From assembly GCA_022571615.1 (NCBI GenBank), contig JACZXM010000013.1, forward strand, positions 1 to 16,839: DNA of 16,839 nt. Direction: 5' to 3'. Origin of the DNA: Acidobacteriota bacterium. GTDB taxonomy: Bacteria; Acidobacteriota; UBA890; WLXD01. How positions within the stretch are numbered: the first letter of the stretch is position 1; the number at the start of each line of letters is the position of its first letter. Under the pieces are notes generated by a model. That model was given only the letters and a program-made list of their open reading frames with translations, was not told the origin of the DNA and ran no database searches. Positions 13,785-16,839 of this stretch are shown here, one piece after another. The position numbers and the translations under genes were made by a program.

Positions 13785-14564
13785 CTACGAGGCGGCGGCC
13801 AGATCGTCGGGTGCCATGTCGGCGGTCATTATCTCGTCCGGAGTGCCGACGCGCGCCACGGCGCCGTCCCGCAGCAGCACCACGCGGTCGCAGGTTGCCT
13901 GCGCCTCGGCGAGGCTGTGGGTCACGAGCAGCACGGTCCGTCCGAGCTCCTCGACGAGCGTGCGGCGAATGAACTGCCGCACCTGGGACTGCTTCTGCGG
14001 ATCGAGCGCCTTGGTCGGCTCGTCGAGCAGCAGGACGGGCGCATCGGTCAGCAGGGCCCGCGCCAGAGCGAGCCGCTGCTTCATCCCGTCCGAATAGCAC
14101 TGGAACGTCATCTGCCCGTCGCGCTCCAGACCGACGAAGCTCAGCACCTCTCGGATCCGATCTCGGGCGACGCGTGGCGGGAGATCGTTCAGGATCGCGA
14201 AGAACTCGAGGTTCTCGGCGCCGGTCAGCCGCGGATAGAACGACTGCGCCACCGACGCGCAGTACGCCGTGAGCGCCTTCACGCGCGCCGGCTCGCGGCC
14301 CACGTCGTGGCCACAAACCCGGACCTCGCCGCTCGTCGGCAGCAGGAGCGACGCGAGGATCTCCAGCAGCGTCGTCTTGCCGGCGCCGTTCGGACCGACC
14401 AGGCCGACCGCCTCGCCGCGTCGGACCGACAGGGAGACGCCGCTGAGGACCTCCGTCCCACGGACGCCAGACCCACGAGTGAAGAGCCCGCGGACGAGTC
14501 CCGGGGTCGGAAACGTCTTCGTCACGCGGTCGACCGAGATCGCCTCGTCACGCATGTTCGACAC
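13785..14564 (-). CDS. ABC transporter ATP-binding protein
   Basis: 259 residues, a single nucleotide-binding domain: Walker A GPNGAGKT (57-64), Q-loop Gln107 in SVAQSFYPRLTG, signature CYSDGMKQRLALARAL (156-171), Walker B VLLLDEPTKALDP (177-189) and H-loop His216 in LLVTHS. The signature is YSDGM rather than LSGGQ, as in several ABC-2/CcmA-like exporter ATPases. It would energise export or lipid/polysaccharide transport with a permease not found in the window. The start is taken as GTG 14564, with GAGG nine bases upstream inside the protease gene; ATG 14555 is the alternative. Either way it overlaps the end of the protease gene (8-17 bases), so the two are coupled. Confidence 0.92.
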   Translation of the reverse strand: MSNMRDEAISVDRVTKTFPTPGLVRGLFTRGSGVRGTEVLSGVSLSVRRGEAVGLVGPNGAGKTTLLEILASLLLPTSGEVRVCGHDVGREPARVKALTAYCASVAQSFYPRLTGAENLEFFAILNDLPPRVARDRIREVLSFVGLERDGQMTFQCYSDGMKQRLALARALLTDAPVLLLDEPTKALDPQKQSQVRQFIRRTLVEELGRTVLLVTHSLAEAQATCDRVVLLRDGAVARVGTPDEIMTADMAPDDLAAAS

Positions 14565-15027
14565 CGCCTAACGCCTCGATGGAGCGCACGCCGATCATGA
14601 CGGCCGCGGCTGCCATCGATCGCTTCACGCGCGACGCGGCGACACGCGCCATGTAGGCAAGCTTTGCGGGGCGACTGCTGACCTTGCGCTGACGCCCCCG
14701 GCGCTCGACCGAGACCACCTTGCCAAGGATCTGCTTCCGCGTCACCGGCGGGTCGCAGCTCATCGCGGCGTCACCGCGCATCAGGAACACCGGGCTCTCG
14801 TTGTGACGCTCGACGCCGACGACCCGGTGGGCAATAACGTGGTACCCGCGTCGATACGCGACGACGTCGCCTCGTCGGATCTCGGACGGCACCGCCGGCG
14901 CCACGGTGATCGTTTCGCCGTCGCGGATTGTAGGGCCCATGCTGGTGCCGGGCGCGCTGAAACGCACGCCGTATCCCTGGCCCAGAAGCGTGGCGCTCAC
15001 GTTCAGCAGTGCCCCGGTGTTGCACAT
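14548..15027 (-). CDS. S24/S26 family signal-peptidase-like protease
   Basis: 159 residues. GTSMGPTIRDGETITVAPAV carries the nucleophile Ser29 in the S-M-x-P box of family S26. RRGDVVAYRR, VIAHRVVGVE (His67) and FLMRGDAAMSCDPPV follow, then ILGKVVSVERRG. A His at the general-base position with a later RGDA...D is the SipW/eukaryotic-type arrangement, not the Ser-Lys dyad of bacterial LepB. There is no N-terminal membrane helix, unusual for a signal peptidase but normal for the S24/S26 proteins found with NTP_transf_5 and peptide-export genes. It could cleave leader peptides or act as an accessory protease (inference). The start ATG 15027 lacks a clear ribosome binding site; an in-frame TAA at 15088-15090 limits extension. 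Followed by and overlapping the ABC ATPase gene. Confidence 0.82.
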   Translation of the reverse strand: MCNTGALLNVSATLLGQGYGVRFSAPGTSMGPTIRDGETITVAPAVPSEIRRGDVVAYRRGYHVIAHRVVGVERHNESPVFLMRGDAAMSCDPPVTRKQILGKVVSVERRGRQRKVSSRPAKLAYMARVAASRVKRSMAAAAVMIGVRSIEALGGVEHA

Positions 15028-15075
15028 GGTGCCGGGTAAAGCAAGAACATTGCCACGATTCGGACGGCAAAAGAT

Positions 15076-15110
15076 GAGTGTTAGTCTTTATTATTCAATT
15101 AGTTACATCG
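15076..15110 (-). promoter_or_regulatory. AT-rich patch, possible promoter for the protease/ATPase pair
   Basis: A sharply AT-rich island (TTAGTCTTTATTATTCAATT on the plus strand) in otherwise GC-rich DNA, 50-80 bases upstream of the protease start. On the minus strand it offers TTGAAT and AATAAT-like hexamers but no pair at good spacing. It is the only likely internal promoter in the minus-strand set. Confidence 0.3.
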
Positions 15111-15201
15111 CCATCACGACTGTGCCGCCAGGGGCTCCCAAGGGGGTGCGTCCAACTATGCAACATGAATACAGATTTGTCTCTGGTGGACTGAACGTCA
15201 T
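15103..15201 (-). CDS. Possible 32-residue peptide, candidate small ORF
   Basis: ATG at 15201 overlaps the TGA of the AttH-like gene as ATGA and opens a 32-codon frame: MTFSPPETNLYSCCIVGRTP then LGAPGGTVVMAM and TAA. It lies directly before the S24/S26 protease gene. A Cys-Cys pair and a Gly/Pro/Thr-rich C-terminal half are compatible with a peptide substrate, but I know no matching precursor family and there is no ribosome binding site apart from coupling. It may be chance. Confidence 0.25.
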   Translation of the reverse strand: MTFSPPETNLYSCCIVGRTPLGAPGGTVVMAM

Positions 15202-16631
15202 CGGCCACGGAAGGTTTCCGCGGAGCCCGGCGCAGTGAAGTCGACCGACCGGCCGGCGACGCTCCCGGCGACGTGAAACACGGCGTGGAGCTGATAGAAA
15301 TCGAGCGAGCTCCCGAATAACTCGGGATCCATCCGTGTGACGACCGCGGCCTCGACATCGATCTCCATGGTCAGATCGAGCGAGGGGCTCTGGGCGCTGA
15401 CCACGATGCGACGCGGCGCGCCGGTCTGGGCGACGTCGTCCTCCTCGATCGCCACCTCCATCGAGTGGCCAATCGGGCCATCGGGTCCCAGGACGGCCAG
15501 GAACCCCGGAATACGCCTGGCATCGGCCGCGTCGGCCGGCGGAGACAGGTGCCCATACACGAACGACAGCCCGTCCCCGTGAACCTGTCCCCACTGCCAG
15601 GACACACCCTTCCAGTGGCCCCAGTTGTGGTCGTGATAGCCGACGCCGCCGTCCAGCGAGACGACGTCGCCCGCGACCCTCAACACGCCGGCGAGCCCGC
15701 CCGCCATGACCGGGACGACGTAGCCCGACAGCCAGCCGCCCGCGCCCCGGATCGTCATCGGCGGCAGCGCCTGGCCGACGTTCGCCGTCAGCACGATATC
15801 GCCGGTGACCCGCGAGTCAGGCGGCGACCGCCGGCCACCGTCCTCGTCGGCGTTCGCATCCGACGCGGGCAGATCGAGGGTGACGTGATAGCGGAGTCCG
15901 TCGAGCCGCACCCGGCTCCCCCCGATTGTCAGGTCCGGCGCCTGGGCGAGCAGCTCGGCCTCGTCGATCTCCGCCGAGTCGGTGTACGACGTGAGGTCGC
16001 CGTCGCGGTCGAGCTGCAGCCGCACACCGGCCATCCGTCGTCCCGACTCGCTCGGGGGCCCGACCAGGAACGTGAGAGAGAAACGCGTGCCGCCGGCGAC
16101 GCCGTTGAAGTACAGCCATTCGGCCCACGACTCCGCACGGGCCGCCGGGCCGGAAACGGGATGGAACCGGTCCATCGCCCGGAGGACGTCACCCGGGTCG
16201 GGTGACGTCCAGGCGGCGTCGGCCGGCGTGTCAATCCACGCCGCCACCGCCGCCGTCTCCGCGTCGTCGAGCGCGCGCTCGAGGCTCGGGACACCGCCGC
16301 GCGCGCGAACCGGCACGACGCGATCGTCGCGGACGAGATACAGCGATCTTTCGACGCGTGGCGAGGCGCCGACGGCGCGGCCCACGAGCGGCGGCGCCTG
16401 CAGGGCGCTCGACAGGATGAACCGCGCGCTCCCCAGCTTCCCGGTCCATCCGGCGACGACAACGTCGCCGCCGCCCACCAGCGCCGGCGAGCGCGCCTGC
16501 TCGAGGATCACTTCGCCGACCCCGAGCAGACTGGCCATCACCGACACGCCGAGGCCGAAGCCGCCCGCCAGCACGGCGCTCCGGACCGGGTGCAAGAGGA
16601 GCGAGCGAAGGGCGAGACGACACATCATCAT
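15198..16631 (-). CDS. Membrane-anchored AttH/CrtC lipocalin-like protein
   Basis: 477 residues from ATG 16631. An N-terminal segment CRLALRSLLLHPVRSAVLAG then GFGLGVSVMASLLGVGEVIL looks like the first helix of a FtsX/LolE-type permease. The rest is a double-lipocalin AttH/CrtC (hydroxyneurosporene-synthase-like) domain: EWLYFNGVAGGTRFSLTFLV, ... GGWLSGYVVPVMAG, the hallmark YHDHNWGHW (~332-340), WQWGQVHGDGLSFVYG, and an ending FYQLHAVFHVAGSV. CrtC relatives hydrate carotenoids; most others have no known reaction. It directly follows a LolD-like ATPase gene (7-base gap), so it may be part of that envelope transport unit. An alternative ATG at 16664 overlaps the ATPase end. A FtsX second half is absent, so this is a fusion or a permease-derived anchor. 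Confidence 0.75.
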   Translation of the reverse strand: MMMCRLALRSLLLHPVRSAVLAGGFGLGVSVMASLLGVGEVILEQARSPALVGGGDVVVAGWTGKLGSARFILSSALQAPPLVGRAVGASPRVERSLYLVRDDRVVPVRARGGVPSLERALDDAETAAVAAWIDTPADAAWTSPDPGDVLRAMDRFHPVSGPAARAESWAEWLYFNGVAGGTRFSLTFLVGPPSESGRRMAGVRLQLDRDGDLTSYTDSAEIDEAELLAQAPDLTIGGSRVRLDGLRYHVTLDLPASDANADEDGGRRSPPDSRVTGDIVLTANVGQALPPMTIRGAGGWLSGYVVPVMAGGLAGVLRVAGDVVSLDGGVGYHDHNWGHWKGVSWQWGQVHGDGLSFVYGHLSPPADAADARRIPGFLAVLGPDGPIGHSMEVAIEEDDVAQTGAPRRIVVSAQSPSLDLTMEIDVEAAVVTRMDPELFGSSLDFYQLHAVFHVAGSVAGRSVDFTAPGSAETFRGR

Positions 16632-16638
16632 GGTGCGC

Positions 16639-16839
16639 TTAGGGCCCTGGCGCGATCCCGCCATCGTGCATCACGAGCCGCCGGCGGGCGCGCGAGGCCA
16701 CCGATTCGTCGTGTGTGACGACCACGACGGCGGTGCCATCGGCGTGCACGCGGTCGAGCAGATCGGCGACCTGGCGGCCGGTCGCCCCATCCAGCTCGCC
16801 GGTCGGCTCGTCGGCCAGGACGAGCCGCGGCCGATTCGC
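16639..16839 (-). CDS. LolD/MacB-type ABC ATPase, C-terminal part (runs off the right edge)
   Basis: Read leftwards from the right edge: ANRPRLVLADEPTGELDGAT, GRQVADLLDRVHADGTAVVV, VTHDESVASRARRRLVMHDG, GIAPGP and TAA. Walker B (LVLADEPTGELD), D-loop and H-loop (VTHD) are those of the LolD/MacB/FtsE class, which partners FtsX-fold permeases in lipoprotein transport or efflux. The N-terminal two thirds, with Walker A and signature, lie outside the window. The ATG of the AttH-like gene follows the stop by 7 bases, suggesting an operon. Confidence 0.92.
   Translation of the reverse strand, partial: ANRPRLVLADEPTGELDGATGRQVADLLDRVHADGTAVVVVTHDESVASRARRRLVMHDGGIAPGP

Noticed and set aside
12467..13972. 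501-residue plus-strand frame over the NTP_transf_5 gene
   Set aside because: Arg/Pro/Ala-rich composition typical of a high-GC shadow frame; the real gene is in the next frame with clear family motifs.
13279..14316. 345-residue minus-strand frame across the convergent junction
   Set aside because: Low-complexity Arg/Ala/Gly sequence opposite and out of frame with two recognised genes.
15095..15166. 23-residue frame MLHSWTHPLGSPWRHSRDGD on the minus strand as a precursor peptide
   Set aside because: No ribosome binding site or coupling, and it overlaps the better-placed 32-codon frame; the composition is not distinctive.
15465..16205. 246-residue plus-strand frame inside the AttH-like gene
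   Set aside because: Antisense shadow of a strongly supported coding frame; no domain resemblance.

Overview
The window is high-GC bacterial DNA and most resembles an Acidobacteriota genome, probably of the Vicinamibacteria type. The reasons are a PadR regulator coupled to an ADOP-type (acidobacterial duplicated orphan permease) macrolide-exporter-like protein, the C-terminal scrap of a second such permease, a broken PknB-like kinase of the kind abundant in that phylum, and short palindromic intergenic repeats. This assignment is an inference from gene content; there is no rRNA, tRNA or CRISPR array in the window.

Layout. (1) 3-946: a two-gene MNT/HEPN module; the nucleotidyltransferase carries an N-terminal ribbon-helix-helix segment that runs off the left edge. 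(2) 978-1550: permease C-terminal remnant, then a small helix-hairpin-helix (Cdd1-like) gene. (3) 1636-4717: PadR regulator with a palindromic operator, overlapping the ADOP permease. (4) 4718-6790: decayed or accessory stretch with a repeat, a frameshifted membrane protein (-), an intact zinc-ribbon gene (+), a GmrSD/DUF1524 endonuclease remnant (+) and a CbiX-like remnant (-). (5) 6794-11731, all on the minus strand: a sigma-54 activator gene followed by a five-gene operon (small membrane protein, exported isochorismatase-fold hydrolase, DUF1348/NTF2-like protein, exported alpha/beta hydrolase, FMN-binding PNPOx-like protein). The 278-bp spacer between them holds a near-consensus -24/-12 promoter and three phased copies of the inverted repeat CACGA-N4-TCGTR upstream of it. 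(6) 11908-12340: truncated Ser/Thr kinase remnant. (7) 12486-16839: NTP_transf_5 nucleotidyltransferase (+) convergent, across paired hairpins, with a minus-strand set: LolD-like ATPase (partial), membrane-anchored AttH/CrtC lipocalin-like protein, a possible 32-residue peptide, S24/S26 signal-peptidase-like protease, and ABC ATPase.

How they work together. The sigma-54 block reads as a complete regulatory unit: a PAS sensor activator, enhancer sites, a promoter and an effector operon of small hydrolases/oxidoreductases, two of them exported, plausibly a response to a small reactive or xenobiotic molecule. The last block contains a gene combination (NTP_transf_5 + S24/S26 protease + ABC ATPase) that in other bacteria accompanies ribosomal-peptide or envelope gene clusters, but no definite modifying enzyme lies in the window, so a RiPP reading is speculative.
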